A stretch of 64,000 bases of DNA from Ochrobactrum vermis (GCF_002975205.1 NZ_PCOC01000002.1:1131001-1195000); one strand, 5' to 3'. Positions 16,218-23,995 are shown, counted from the first letter of the stretch. Notes: generated by a model not told the origin, from the sequence alone. Translations and numbers: made by a program.

Positions 16218-16500
16218 ATGTTGTAATTCAGATCGATCGTTTACGAGGCCGACGCGGCAGATCGACGAGCACAATCCCTACACGAACACCGCCAAGCCAC
16301 AACGGGAATGTCTCAGGTCCCATGCCACGACCCTGTGGTCGGCCATAGTTCTCCAGCTTGCTGGTATAACCTTTGATGCAGCGCCGGACCGCCTATCACA
16401 AGTAACGTCGTAAGCGTGTCGCCCATATAGCGACCTCCGGCTAGGAAACGAAGCGGTCATCCCAAACTAGAGTGAGCTATTCTCCACGAAGCACACTATA

Positions 16501-17025
16501 TCAAGCACTTAGAAGCGTTTTAGTCAGACCGTTTTTAGCAACAGTGAGTTTACTGGCGGTTCCATAAAAGTCACCAAGCGCAATTAAGTCGTTAGTTTTG
16601 TAAACAACGTCGATCATCCGCATCAGGGCTAACCGATAAGATTCCACGGCACCTAGCTGTTCAGGGCTCGCCCAATTTTCTATAACTTTCAGGCGCGCTA
16701 ACTGTTGGTTAAGGTTTTCGACCAACCTTGTTTTCGCCTCTTTATCCGCAATCTTTTGATCAAACATCTCAGTTGCAAATGCTGCTGCAAAAGTTTGAAA
16801 ATCTACCATCGAGGATATCAAAAGTTGAACTTCTTGATACCTCTCTGTCTTTATCCGTTGCAGCTCTTGGCTTTGTTCGCTTTTGAGACGCTGACTGTCT
16901 GCAATAAAATAATTAGCATACGTTGTAATGCCAAGCATGCTTATCCCGCCAACAACCAAAATCCAGCGTGGCGTCTCCGACCGACGCCACCACGAAGGGG
17001 AAATTAACGGTATCTCTTTAATCAC
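16501..17025 (-). CDS. membrane-anchored coiled-coil protein, partner of the 384-residue gene
   Basis: A 174-residue protein. One membrane segment lies near the N-terminus (RWILVVGGISMLGITTYANYF). A long charged helix follows (SQRLKSEQSQELQRIKTERYQEVQ), and a helical domain makes up the rest. The start is GTG at 17025, which overlaps the stop of the upstream 384-residue gene by eight bases, a sign of strict co-translation. I do not recognise the family. The pair sits in a lower-GC stretch of the element and has the look of cargo rather than phage machinery. Confidence 0.7.
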   Translation of the reverse strand: MIKEIPLISPSWWRRSETPRWILVVGGISMLGITTYANYFIADSQRLKSEQSQELQRIKTERYQEVQLLISSMVDFQTFAAAFATEMFDQKIADKEAKTRLVENLNQQLARLKVIENWASPEQLGAVESYRLALMRMIDVVYKTNDLIALGDFYGTASKLTVAKNGLTKTLLSA

Positions 17026-18172
17026 GCTTTAACCGATCCTGCTTCGGACTAGTCTTTTCGGTGACAACGACGCCGGAGCTTAAGCCCGTTCTTTTACGTT
17101 GCGCCTGTTCAATTTTACACAATTCTTGCCAACGCTGATAGCCCATCGCATCAATTTCATACGTGGCTTCTTCCGCAACTTCCGCGATGCATTGTTTCGA
17201 CAAGGAACTTTGATCAACACTGTTTGTGATTACGATTTCGTCTGGCGGAAGTTTGGAACCTGCCTGTGCATTAACCGAGGCCATTGCTATCATCACCGCA
17301 GTCAATAATGGAATTATGTTTTTTGCATAGATGACGATATGCCCCGGCGAGTTGATCGCGATACGCTGATCCGGAATATCATCAGAGAAATCAATCTCAG
17401 AAACCACCTCAGATATCGGCTTGCTCGAAATATCTTTAATGTTTTCGTCATTCTTCGCTTCATGCAGTGCAGTAATATATAGAACTACCTGCTGAAATAA
17501 ATAGTTGTCTAGGGCAGAAAACTCTTTTGAAGTTGTGGAGAATTTGCAGACAAATTCATCATTATAAAAATACCTTTCATACATCATGTCGAATATTGCA
17601 GGAAAGAAAGATTTCTCTATTTGACGAAGCGGGTTTGGACTTGGAATTTTTCTTTCCAGCCAAGTGGGAATAGAATTTCGTGGCTTCCTAGAAAGCCACT
17701 TGACTTTACGCGCTGGAATTTTGCTATCGCCGTAAACTGGCGTTTCAACCCAATCCAGCTCATCATCAATTATTTCCCCAAAAAGAACATCGCGCTGATG
17801 GTCGGAAGGTGGAACGATCACTATCGAACCAACAGGTAGCTCAAGAAATCCTCTGAGCACTCCGGCGAACTGTTTGCGCCGTGCGGTGGTGCGATAACCC
17901 TTTACTTCTTTTAAAACTCGTGTCGGTTCTGCATTTTCTTTTCCGGAACGATACCAATGTTTAATTCGCTCTGACAGAACTATCCCTCGAACGAGCTCGT
18001 GCTGATCTTTTAAAGCCTCTATTGGAAACGCAGGAAGGTCTAAGAAAATCGCTGATTGTTCTGCCATATCGTTGTAAAAACGATAGCCATCTCCTGGAAA
18101 TAGGATGTAACAACGCTGGTCACCCGGAACAAATTTTGTGCGAAGATCAATTTGCAATTTGGTTGGCAACAC
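17018..18172 (-). CDS. unrecognised protein with a restriction-type sensor-like domain and a TM segment
   Basis: 384 residues. Residues ~90-180 have the pattern seen in the small barrel domain at the N-terminus of some restriction and other defence proteins (LPVGSIVIVPPSD, VLFGEIIDDELDW, KIPARKVKWLSRKPRNSIP, then LERKIPSP). A helical middle part follows, then a single membrane segment (IIPLLTAVMIAMASVNAQAG, ~290-310). The C-terminal ~75 residues are charged and would lie outside the cytoplasm. The start is GTG 18172 after GGGGAAAC. It is followed by the coupled 174-residue membrane protein. A two-gene membrane-associated defence or exclusion module is plausible; the domain match is from memory and weak. 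Confidence 0.6.
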   Translation of the reverse strand: MLPTKLQIDLRTKFVPGDQRCYILFPGDGYRFYNDMAEQSAIFLDLPAFPIEALKDQHELVRGIVLSERIKHWYRSGKENAEPTRVLKEVKGYRTTARRKQFAGVLRGFLELPVGSIVIVPPSDHQRDVLFGEIIDDELDWVETPVYGDSKIPARKVKWLSRKPRNSIPTWLERKIPSPNPLRQIEKSFFPAIFDMMYERYFYNDEFVCKFSTTSKEFSALDNYLFQQVVLYITALHEAKNDENIKDISSKPISEVVSEIDFSDDIPDQRIAINSPGHIVIYAKNIIPLLTAVMIAMASVNAQAGSKLPPDEIVITNSVDQSSLSKQCIAEVAEEATYEIDAMGYQRWQELCKIEQAQRKRTGLSSGVVVTEKTSPKQDRLKRD

Positions 18173-18441
18173 GTTTCCCCATTTCGAATCTCAATGCCTG
18201 CGAATGGACACCGCAAACGCCGTGATCCGATAATCGGCAGACAAAAAAGGGGATTAATTATTGATAAAATTTGTCCCCCGCCGTTTCAACTTTTAAGCGT
18301 GAAATCGCGGATTCTGCAAGTAGGCAAAAAGTTTTGAGTAGGAAAAATACAGTGTGAGGGTGGACTAGATAAAAAGCGCGCCAATTTTTAACCCCCGGCC
18401 CTCGAAAATCACCGCCGACCAAAGGAAGGGGGTACGGGGCC

Positions 18442-18990
18442 TCAGCTTTCTGCAAGCGTTCCCTCAATCACTGGCGGTTGAGTGCCAGCATGATCATGTG
18501 CAGGCTTAACAAAGTCGGATAGATCGATGACATAACCCGGCGTCTCAATCCGGTTATTGATCATGATGTTCGTTGTCGATGGTGCGGCGAGATCATCCTG
18601 TACGAATGTCTTTGCAGCTTCGAGACGAACGCGCTGACCGGCTGCTGTCTTCTTCAGTCCGTCATCGTCTCGGATTGCGGCAATGGTGCGTATGGACGCG
18701 GGTTTCTCGCCATTACGAAGCAAGGCCATCTGCTGCTGATAATACGCCTGCACGGCTGGCTTATGCCATGCTGCACGCAATGCGCGATCAGTAAGCCCAG
18801 ACGCTTCTGCTGCACTCGCAATGCTGACCGATGCATCCTTGTTATCTTCGAAGCCAAAGACGAACAACTCGACGGCCTTCTTCACTCGTGGCGTCAAGCC
18901 TGAACCTCGACCAGAGGGCTTGTTCTTCGCAAGCTTGGTGCGCCGGGCTGCTGTAAGGGCCTTCGGTGAAAGATCGTGTCTGGCGGCCAT
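18442..18990 (-). CDS. possible phage terminase small subunit
   Basis: 182 residues from ATG 18990, which follows GAAGGA; ATG 18999 is an alternative. The basic N-terminus is followed by a homeodomain-like helix-turn-helix (SGLTPRVKKAVELFVFG..., SIASAAEASGLTDRALRAAWHKPAVQAYY), then a helical region and an acidic C-terminus. This is the usual plan of TerS proteins, which recognise the packaging site. No large terminase is present in the element, so if the call is right it would have to work with another phage's TerL. It could also be an unrelated DNA-binding protein. Confidence 0.45.
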   Translation of the reverse strand: MAARHDLSPKALTAARRTKLAKNKPSGRGSGLTPRVKKAVELFVFGFEDNKDASVSIASAAEASGLTDRALRAAWHKPAVQAYYQQQMALLRNGEKPASIRTIAAIRDDDGLKKTAAGQRVRLEAAKTFVQDDLAAPSTTNIMINNRIETPGYVIDLSDFVKPAHDHAGTQPPVIEGTLAES

Positions 18991-19080
18991 TTTATGCATT
19001 CCTTCAACAATGAAACGACAGGCTCATGAGCGTTCATTCCTGTCAGATAGCGAAAAACGTCACTGCTCTCTCTATCTGAT

Positions 19081-19098
19081 GTTGCCCGAACGTTGCCC
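19081..19098 (-). repeat. paired GGGCAAC motif, inverted relative to the end copies
   Basis: On the minus strand two GGGCAAC units lie 11 bp apart (19098-19092 and 19087-19081), the downstream one followed by AT as in the copies near attL and attR. It sits in the 300-bp gene-free stretch between the TerS-like gene and the dyad array, in opposite orientation to the other two copies. Confidence 0.45.
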
Positions 19099-19287
19099 GG
19101 AAGCTTATGCGGAAGTCTGAATTCATACTCAAGTCATTGAATATAAACAATTTAGCATCGTAGGCCAACCGGTTTCCAACCAGATATCCCATTCTCTCAC
19201 GAATATTACAGGCTCGCCATCGCTCGATCAAAGCACCACCTGTTGCTGTAAAGAGAACGAAATCCCCCTGTATATGGTATACTATTA

Positions 19288-19430
19288 GTGTATGACGTGA
19301 TCACACCATAGAAATTGCGGTTTGATGCTTAATGGTATGATCTGGTCACACCAATGGTATGTCTGAATCACACGATGGGCCGATTTATGGCATGACGCTA
19401 TCACACCAATGGTATGAGCTGGTCACGCCG
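19288..19430. repeat. array of five phased dyad repeats, iteron- or operator-like
   Basis: Five copies of a 21-bp imperfect palindrome TGGTRTGA-N5-TCACACCA start at 19288, 19333, 19355, 19388 and 19410. The spacings are 45, 22, 33 and 22 bp, close to whole multiples of 11, so all copies face the same side of the helix. The array lies right after the stop of the winged-helix gene 19435-19851, with a half-copy at 19275. It looks like an iteron origin or a cooperative operator for that protein. Confidence 0.75.
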
Positions 19431-19434
19431 CTGA

Positions 19435-19851
19435 TTAAACTTTTGGCTTCCACCGCATGTATTCTTTGGTTGGTCCGGAAAGAACTCTAGTCGGATAGTC
19501 GACGGGGTATTCCGTCAGTATCCAAGTCGTTGCTCGACTGAACTCGGTCGGGTCTATGCGGGTTTTCCAATTGAACGAGCCCTTCTGGGAAACTTTTATA
19601 AAGCCGCGGTCCTGAAGCTCTAAGAAAGCTTTTTTAATGGGGCCGTCGCTACAACCGACAAGCGGCTGTGCATCCCTATGCGATAGTGGAATATTGCCAT
19701 TGTTCGTGCCGTTATAAAGCCGCTTTAATTCGATATAAAGGCACCGAGCATAGACGTTTAATGAGCGATACGCGTCAGATTTGAGCATATGATCTTCTAA
19801 GCGAACATACCGTTCGAGTTTAATTGGGCCGTGCTGGTTCCTTTTTGTCAA
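19435..19851 (-). CDS. winged-helix protein, putative replication initiator or regulator
   Basis: 138 residues. The middle (NVYARCLYIELKRLYNGTNNG, IPLSHRDAQPLVGCSDGPIKKAFLELQDRGFIKV) is a winged helix-turn-helix of the kind found in Rep-like and primase-associated proteins of integrative elements. It is the last gene of a tightly coupled minus-strand operon (alpA-like, zinc-finger, this gene; each joined by ATGA). The phased dyad array starts only a few bases after its stop, suggesting that this protein binds it. A role in initiating replication of the excised element is inferred. Confidence 0.6.
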   Translation of the reverse strand: MTKRNQHGPIKLERYVRLEDHMLKSDAYRSLNVYARCLYIELKRLYNGTNNGNIPLSHRDAQPLVGCSDGPIKKAFLELQDRGFIKVSQKGSFNWKTRIDPTEFSRATTWILTEYPVDYPTRVLSGPTKEYMRWKPKV

Positions 19852-20129
19852 AGTATGGCCCTGCTACATCCGCTGCACCGAAAAGGCCCGCTAGCTTCCG
19901 CGATTGATATGTTGATCGTCTTGCCATGGCCGCAAGCACATTTCAGATGCTTGTTTATCCTCGTGTCATGTTCCATTGCACTAGCAAGCTGCTCGCGAAG
20001 CTCCGCCTTTGATAGGCGGCGCTTCGGTGTAAACGGAGCCAGCCACCCGCCGCTGACGGCCTCATGGCCGTACTTGGACATCTGCTTCTGTCGGTTGAGT
20101 TTGGAAAAATCGCGCCTGGAACCAGTCAT
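19848..20129 (-). CDS. zinc-finger-like protein
   Basis: A 93-residue basic protein with a C-terminal zinc-binding pattern CAC-G...C-x2-C (LKCACGHGKT and FRCSGCSRAIL). The N-terminal part is rich in Lys, Arg and Gln. It overlaps both neighbours by four bases, so it is translated with the AlpA-like protein before it and the winged-helix protein after it. It probably has an accessory role in DNA transactions, but I do not recognise the family. Confidence 0.6.
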   Translation of the reverse strand: MTGSRRDFSKLNRQKQMSKYGHEAVSGGWLAPFTPKRRLSKAELREQLASAMEHDTRINKHLKCACGHGKTINISIAEASGPFRCSGCSRAIL

Positions 20130-20320
20130 GCTGCTTCACCATCGCGGTTAGCAATACGCTGGCGAATCCACTCATCAATTTCAGATTCAACCCAAGCGAT
20201 CTTGCGAAGACCGATTTGCACCGGTTTCGGAAATAGACCGAGGCGGATAAGCCGCCTGCGCTGGGTTTCGCCGAAGGGGACGCCTTTTTCTTTAAGGTCG
20301 GATGTAGAAAGAAGTCTCAT
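20126..20320 (-). CDS. AlpA-family regulator/excisionase next to the integrase
   Basis: A 64-residue protein that fits the AlpA pattern well: MRLLSTSDLKEKGVPFGETQRRRLIRLGLFP (helix-turn-helix), PKPVQIGLRKIAWVESEIDEWI (wing and recognition helix with the typical VESEIDEWI). AlpA-type proteins activate the integrase or act as excisionases in P4-like elements. It is the first gene of a three-gene coupled operon and lies 185 bp downstream of the integrase stop. Confidence 0.85.
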   Translation of the reverse strand: MRLLSTSDLKEKGVPFGETQRRRLIRLGLFPKPVQIGLRKIAWVESEIDEWIRQRIANRDGEAA

Positions 20321-20505
20321 TAATCGCCTCGATCACGTCGTGACGCCAAATACAACAACCCAACCATCTGCGAATTTAAGCCGCGGATAGTAAAAAACTA
20401 ATGGGTGATGCCGTACTTGAAGCATCGGTTACGAACGTGTGGGATCGATAGCGAATTCCTTAAAGGTGAATCGTTAGAACAATATGGCTCTTTATTGCGC
20501 GTTAA

Positions 20506-21858
20506 TCAACCTTGAGCCGTATTAAGGTTTATGATGTTATCCGGTGCCGGTGAGGTGATTTCGCGCAAGCGGGCTGCCCATAGTTCCAACGCATGTCGTT
20601 TTTCAGTTTCATAAGCATGCTGATCATAAACGGCGTGCAAGCCTTTTTGGGTGTGAGCTATCACAAGCTCAGCAACGGTCGACGAGATAGGAAGCGCGGA
20701 CATCCTTGTCCGAACCGTTCTCCGAATGTCATGAATAACGAATGGATCAAAATCCACCTCGTCGGCCTCGTCCCCTTGCTTGCGGGCCAGCGCGCGAAGG
20801 ATGCGCAACATCTCTTTGTCCAAGCGCACTTTGGCTTTGGAAAAACCGTTGACTGGCTTCTTTCCCTCGGTTGTCGAGAATATGTGCTTACCCTGAATAA
20901 ATGGATTCACGGCATCGAGAACAGAAATGGCACTGTCTGTGAGCGGCACCGAGTGAGCATTCTCAGCTTTCATTCGGGCTGGTGGGATCGTCCACAGCTT
21001 CGCTTTTCTGTCGAATTCGCTTTTGACTGCATCAGCAACTTCCGATTTTCGTTGTCCGGTCAACAGCAGCAGTTGAAATAATGGGCCATATGGATAACCT
21101 AAACGCTTTGTAGCTCGCCAATACGCGAACAGTTCAGCGTCATTCAGAACCCTTTTTCGTGATGCCTTTTTCCCAATGACAGCGTTAGGGCGCATACGAT
21201 CACACGGCGATATCTCGATGCCATAGACACCCCGACTGATAACCCAGTTGAAAAATGTGCGGGCATGACCAAGAAGATTGAATGCCTGATACTTTGCACC
21301 CCGTGCGACGGCATCATCAAGAATTATAAGAATGTCGGCCTTGCAAATCTCATCAATTGGCTTGTCTCTCAATCCTTTTCTCAGAACTGTTTTGCCGTCA
21401 CGTTGAACCGGTTTGTCATCTAGAAACTCTCCTTTGAGATCACGGGCGACCTCTAATCCTTTACGCTGGATAGGGTTGTTTTCGTCAGCTCCGACAACTG
21501 ATAATCTCAGATAGTCTTCAACAATCCGGCCAAACGTGCGGCCACGCCGCAAAACCTCAGCATCCTTCGTGTCATTGGCAGCGGATCGAGGGTCTATGCC
21601 GCGACGCACAAGCTCGTGCCATTCTCTCGCAGTATTGCGCGCTTGTTCCAGAGTTAGCCGCCCATACTCACCTATGGCTCGCCTAGTGGGGTTATTGCTG
21701 CCCGGAAACCTTGCGACCAGCACAAACGTCTTGGTTCCCTTGTCCGTAACTCGGACTGCTAAACCGGGAACTATGCCGTCTTGAATGTCATATCGAGTAC
21801 CAGCTGGAGCAGGTTTAAGCGCATGCATGCGACGATCAGTTAAATTTTCGCGAGCCAT
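20506..21858 (-). CDS. tyrosine recombinase/integrase (P4-type)
   Basis: 450 residues from ATG 21858, chosen because a GGAGGA ribosome-binding site precedes it and the family begins near here. The N-terminal ~90 residues form the arm-binding domain (LTDRRMHALKPAPAGTRYDIQDG, VPGLAVRVTDKGTKTF). A SAM-like core-binding domain follows, then the catalytic domain with TGQRKSEV (first Arg), HDIRRTVRTRM (HxxR) and the tyrosine in the YETEKRHALELWA tail. It should recombine the 53-bp tRNA-Asn repeats. The gene reads away from attR, and its leader contains the paired GGGCAACAT arm-like motif, suggesting self-regulation by integrase binding. Apparently intact. Confidence 0.93.
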   Translation of the reverse strand: MARENLTDRRMHALKPAPAGTRYDIQDGIVPGLAVRVTDKGTKTFVLVARFPGSNNPTRRAIGEYGRLTLEQARNTAREWHELVRRGIDPRSAANDTKDAEVLRRGRTFGRIVEDYLRLSVVGADENNPIQRKGLEVARDLKGEFLDDKPVQRDGKTVLRKGLRDKPIDEICKADILIILDDAVARGAKYQAFNLLGHARTFFNWVISRGVYGIEISPCDRMRPNAVIGKKASRKRVLNDAELFAYWRATKRLGYPYGPLFQLLLLTGQRKSEVADAVKSEFDRKAKLWTIPPARMKAENAHSVPLTDSAISVLDAVNPFIQGKHIFSTTEGKKPVNGFSKAKVRLDKEMLRILRALARKQGDEADEVDFDPFVIHDIRRTVRTRMSALPISSTVAELVIAHTQKGLHAVYDQHAYETEKRHALELWAARLREITSPAPDNIINLNTAQG

Positions 21859-21872
21859 GCAAATCCTCCACG

Positions 21873-21893
21873 GGGGCAACATCGGGGCAACAT
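21873..21893 (+). repeat. paired GGGCAACAT motif, probable integrase arm site (right)
   Basis: Two GGGGCAACAT units lie in direct orientation, 11 bp apart, 15 bp upstream of the integrase start codon and about 120 bp inside attR. They match the pair near attL (2139-2159) in sequence and orientation. Confidence 0.5.
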
Positions 21894-22015
21894 ATTTGTT
21901 TGTATTATAGCGCGGCTTAAAGAGGCTTAACACCGCTTATTTGAAATTATATTCAATAAAACAAGGGGATGAAAACGCATAGCGCGGCGAATGGAGGTAT
22001 AGTGAAATCTATGTG

Positions 22016-22068
22016 AACCGGCTGTTAACCGGTTGGTCGCTGGTTCGAATCCGGCCCGGGGAGCCACT
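22016..22068 (+). repeat. attR: right 53-bp direct repeat (tRNA-Asn 3' fragment)
   Basis: An exact copy of 2019-2071. It contains the anticodon stem-loop, T-arm and acceptor 3' side of tRNA-Asn but no 5' half, so it is not a tRNA gene. It marks the right boundary of the integrated element; chromosomal sequence resumes at 22069. Confidence 0.95.
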
Positions 22069-22470
22069 TCAATCTTGAAGTTGCTTATTTCACAATGTTT
22101 TGAACGTCTGAAGTTTTCCACGATACGCAACACGGTACGTGGAAAAATTCAGTGTCTTCGCCTTGCAGTACGAGAGCAGTCCGTCTGTTGTCGCTTTTTA
22201 GCGGGGAATAATACGTCCGATTTTCTGCGGCCTGTGACGACCGAACGAAATGAACGGTTTTGTTGGGCTGCTGACATAGACGCAAACCGCTACGCGCCCG
22301 GAGCCATTGAAATCACACTAAACATTTTATCGTTGAAGCTAGGCACCAGTCCCAGACGTGTTTCTTTTGTAATGGTTCTTTATGTCGGGTGCATATCGAT
22401 TCCTGCCATCCATATTGAACTAAATCATTCTTCGCGCGTTGGTTAGCTAACTGTTAACCATGATTGGAGA
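22069..22470. other. gene-poor chromosomal stretch after attR
   Basis: About 400 bp with no convincing gene. An inverted repeat TTTTCCACG (22114-22122) / CGTGGAAAA (22138-22146) could have served as a tRNA-Asn terminator-like structure before the element inserted, but it has no T-run. The TTAG-N7-TTAACCAT sequence at 22443-22461 resembles a CtrA box. Confidence 0.4.
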
Positions 22471-22476
22471 ATGGCA

Positions 22477-22566
22477 ATGCCTTGGTATTTTCGTCTCGAA
22501 TCCGGCTTCGCCGCTATTTTTGTGATCGCGGTTTGCGCTCACGTGCTTGTTCAGCTGATCCGATAG
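22477..22566 (+). CDS. putative single-TM microprotein
   Basis: A 29-residue frame starting MPWYFRLESG and continuing as one hydrophobic helix (FAAIFVIAVCAHVLVQLI), ending in Arg. A GGAG ribosome-binding site lies eight bases before ATG 22477; ATG 22471 would be too close to it. Short hydrophobic proteins with an aromatic, charged N-terminus are common in bacteria and usually bind membrane complexes. There is no family match from memory, so translation is the main uncertainty. Confidence 0.4.
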   Translation: MPWYFRLESGFAAIFVIAVCAHVLVQLIR

Positions 22567-23061
22567 TTGAGCGGAGCATTTTCCGATAAGGTTACGGCGT
22601 GGGCGATCGAAGATAGCTGATCGTGCAAATTGCCGGTAACTTCTGTGGGAATCGAGCAGCCGATACTGCGGTAGTGAGATCGCTTAATGCTGCAAATGTT
22701 TATCGCGAGGATGGCGGAGGAGAACCGTGTCGGACTCGTGTTAACATTCTGATTGTTTTTCTTAATTTTAGTTGGCGGCATGTTTCTGGCAGTTATTCTC
22801 GCAGCACCTCATAACTGCGGGATTAGGTCACATAACCGTAAATATATTGCGGTTTGAGAAGCTTATGATTCATTGCCTCCAATGATTACGGGCGGTGATG
22901 GCGCGCTTCGATCTGACAGAATGTGAAAAGCCATTCGGTATTCCTCAGATCTTCTAAGAAACCACCAGAGGCCAGATGGGGGCTTGGAAATGCAGCGCAA
23001 GGAACATTTTTGCTCCGAATTCAGTTGAATCTTTTATCAGTCCAACTGTTGGAGTAGGGAA
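22567..23061. other. gene-free stretch
   Basis: About 500 bp between the microprotein and the secreted 93-residue protein. I see no reading frame with a ribosome-binding site, no tRNA and no clear terminator. It could hold a small RNA, but nothing in the sequence demonstrates one. Confidence 0.4.
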
Positions 23062-23343
23062 ATGAAACGGGCCATAGTTGTCATGATGCTACTATTAATC
23101 TCTTCGAGCATGATTTTCGCACAGGAATCGGGAATGCCAACGCAATCAGGTACGCAAGAACCAGAAGTACCGGGCGACCCGCCACCTGCGCCCGGGCAGC
23201 CGCCTTCCGACCCAGATAGTGTTTACGTTCCTCAAAAATCCGGGTCCCAGAAACAGGACCGGCTTCAAATGCCTGAAAAGGATAAATGTGCGCCGGGGCA
23301 GGATGCAAAGGAATGTGTTGAACAGCAACGCGATCGCAAATGA
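23062..23343 (+). CDS. small secreted Pro-rich protein
   Basis: 93 residues. A clear signal peptide (MKRAIVVMMLLLISSSMIFA, cleavage before QESG) is followed by a Pro/Gln/Asp-rich mature part (PEVPGDPPPAPGQPPSDPDS) and a C-terminus with two Cys (KCAPGQDAKECVEQ) that could form a disulphide. Most likely periplasmic. The ATG at 23062 follows a GGAGTAGGG ribosome-binding site. The function is unknown. Confidence 0.75.
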   Translation: MKRAIVVMMLLLISSSMIFAQESGMPTQSGTQEPEVPGDPPPAPGQPPSDPDSVYVPQKSGSQKQDRLQMPEKDKCAPGQDAKECVEQQRDRK

Positions 23344-23790
23344 CGTTTTCTTTTTGCATTCCGACCCTACTGAAGCGCTGCATGTGCTGCATGTGTTGTA
23401 TAGCGGACAGCGTGTTTCTTCGTGTCGGCGGATGTTAAATCCCACACTAAAGCGGTGAAATCCGATAAAATGACGCTACCATGGTAGCAGGTGGGGGCTT
23501 ACCGAGACACATCTTCTCTTTGGCTGGGGCTCTGTGTATTCAGGCAGGCGGGCCTTTTGGGGAGGTCGAATAAGATGCCTGGTTCACGCGATGCAATCTA
23601 TCCGACGTTTCGACGCCATCCAGACAACAAGTCTTCGCCGGTTGTCTGTGCTAGCGACAAATGCAGAATTGTTTCCGGACAGTTTCATAACCGTAAGTGC
23701 TCATTCCGCGCAGTGTAGGCATTGCAACTAGAGTTACGATGCGTCTTTCACAGTAATGGCAGGTATGATATTGATTTTATTTGGGATTTT
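23344..23790. other. gene-free stretch with a perfect palindrome
   Basis: About 450 bp without a supportable gene. It contains the 14-bp perfect palindrome GCTACCATGGTAGC (23475-23488) and a weaker inverted repeat AGACAAC/GTTGTCT near 23622-23648. Nothing else is recognised. Confidence 0.4.
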
Positions 23791-23864
23791 TGGAGGCCTC
23801 GCCCGGAATCGAACCGGGGTGCAAGGATTTGCAGTCCTCTGCGTAACCACTCCGCCACGAGGCC
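23791..23864 (-). tRNA. tRNA-Cys (GCA)
   Basis: Read on the minus strand: the acceptor GGCCTCG pairs with CGAGGCC, the anticodon loop CTGCAAA gives GCA, the T-arm GGTTCGATTCC is standard, and CCA is encoded after the discriminator. All arms pair well. Confidence 0.96.
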
Positions 23865-23995
23865 TTCCGTAAAGCTGTTGCCAAATCAGTTGGCAGCGCC
23901 TTGGTCCGTTCCAATATTGATACAGACCGGTCTCGTCAAGCTGTTAGAGGCAAAAGTAGAAAATTTCTACAGAGGTTTCTACTCGCCGTGAAACC

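Larger units (their letters stand above)
2019..22068. mobile_element. 20-kb integrative element (prophage remnant or phage satellite) in tRNA-Asn
   Basis: Perfect 53-bp repeats at 2019-2071 and 22016-22068 define it; the excised circle would be 19,997 bp. The integrase gene lies next to the right repeat. The cargo comprises an XRE regulator, two AlpA/excisionase-like proteins, two giant ejection-type virion proteins, a tail fibre, a possible TerS, HigBA, a putative winged-helix initiator and several unknown genes. No major capsid, portal, large terminase, holin or tail-tube gene can be seen. Perfect repeats and undamaged recombination genes suggest recent or ongoing mobility, while the absent head genes mean it cannot form particles alone. 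Lower GC in parts (16.5-18.3 kb) fits recent acquisition. Confidence 0.9.

Noticed and set aside
19043..19231. 62-residue minus-strand frame before the dyad array
   Set aside because: No ribosome-binding site and no motif; it overlaps the GGGCAAC doublet and the likely control region of the TerS-like gene.
2019..22068. CRISPR array among the repeats of the element
   Set aside because: The repeats found are palindromic operators or short tandem motifs with 10-45 bp periods, not direct repeats with unique ~30-bp spacers, and no cas gene is present.
22114..22146. TTTTCCACG/CGTGGAAAA hairpin as a terminator
   Set aside because: The loop is 15 bases and no T-run follows, so I do not call it a terminator.
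22033..22446. 137-residue plus-strand frame starting in attR
   Set aside because: Its beginning is the tRNA 3' fragment (MVAGSNPARGATS is the typical false translation of a tRNA T-arm). It has no ribosome-binding site and no domain-like sequence.
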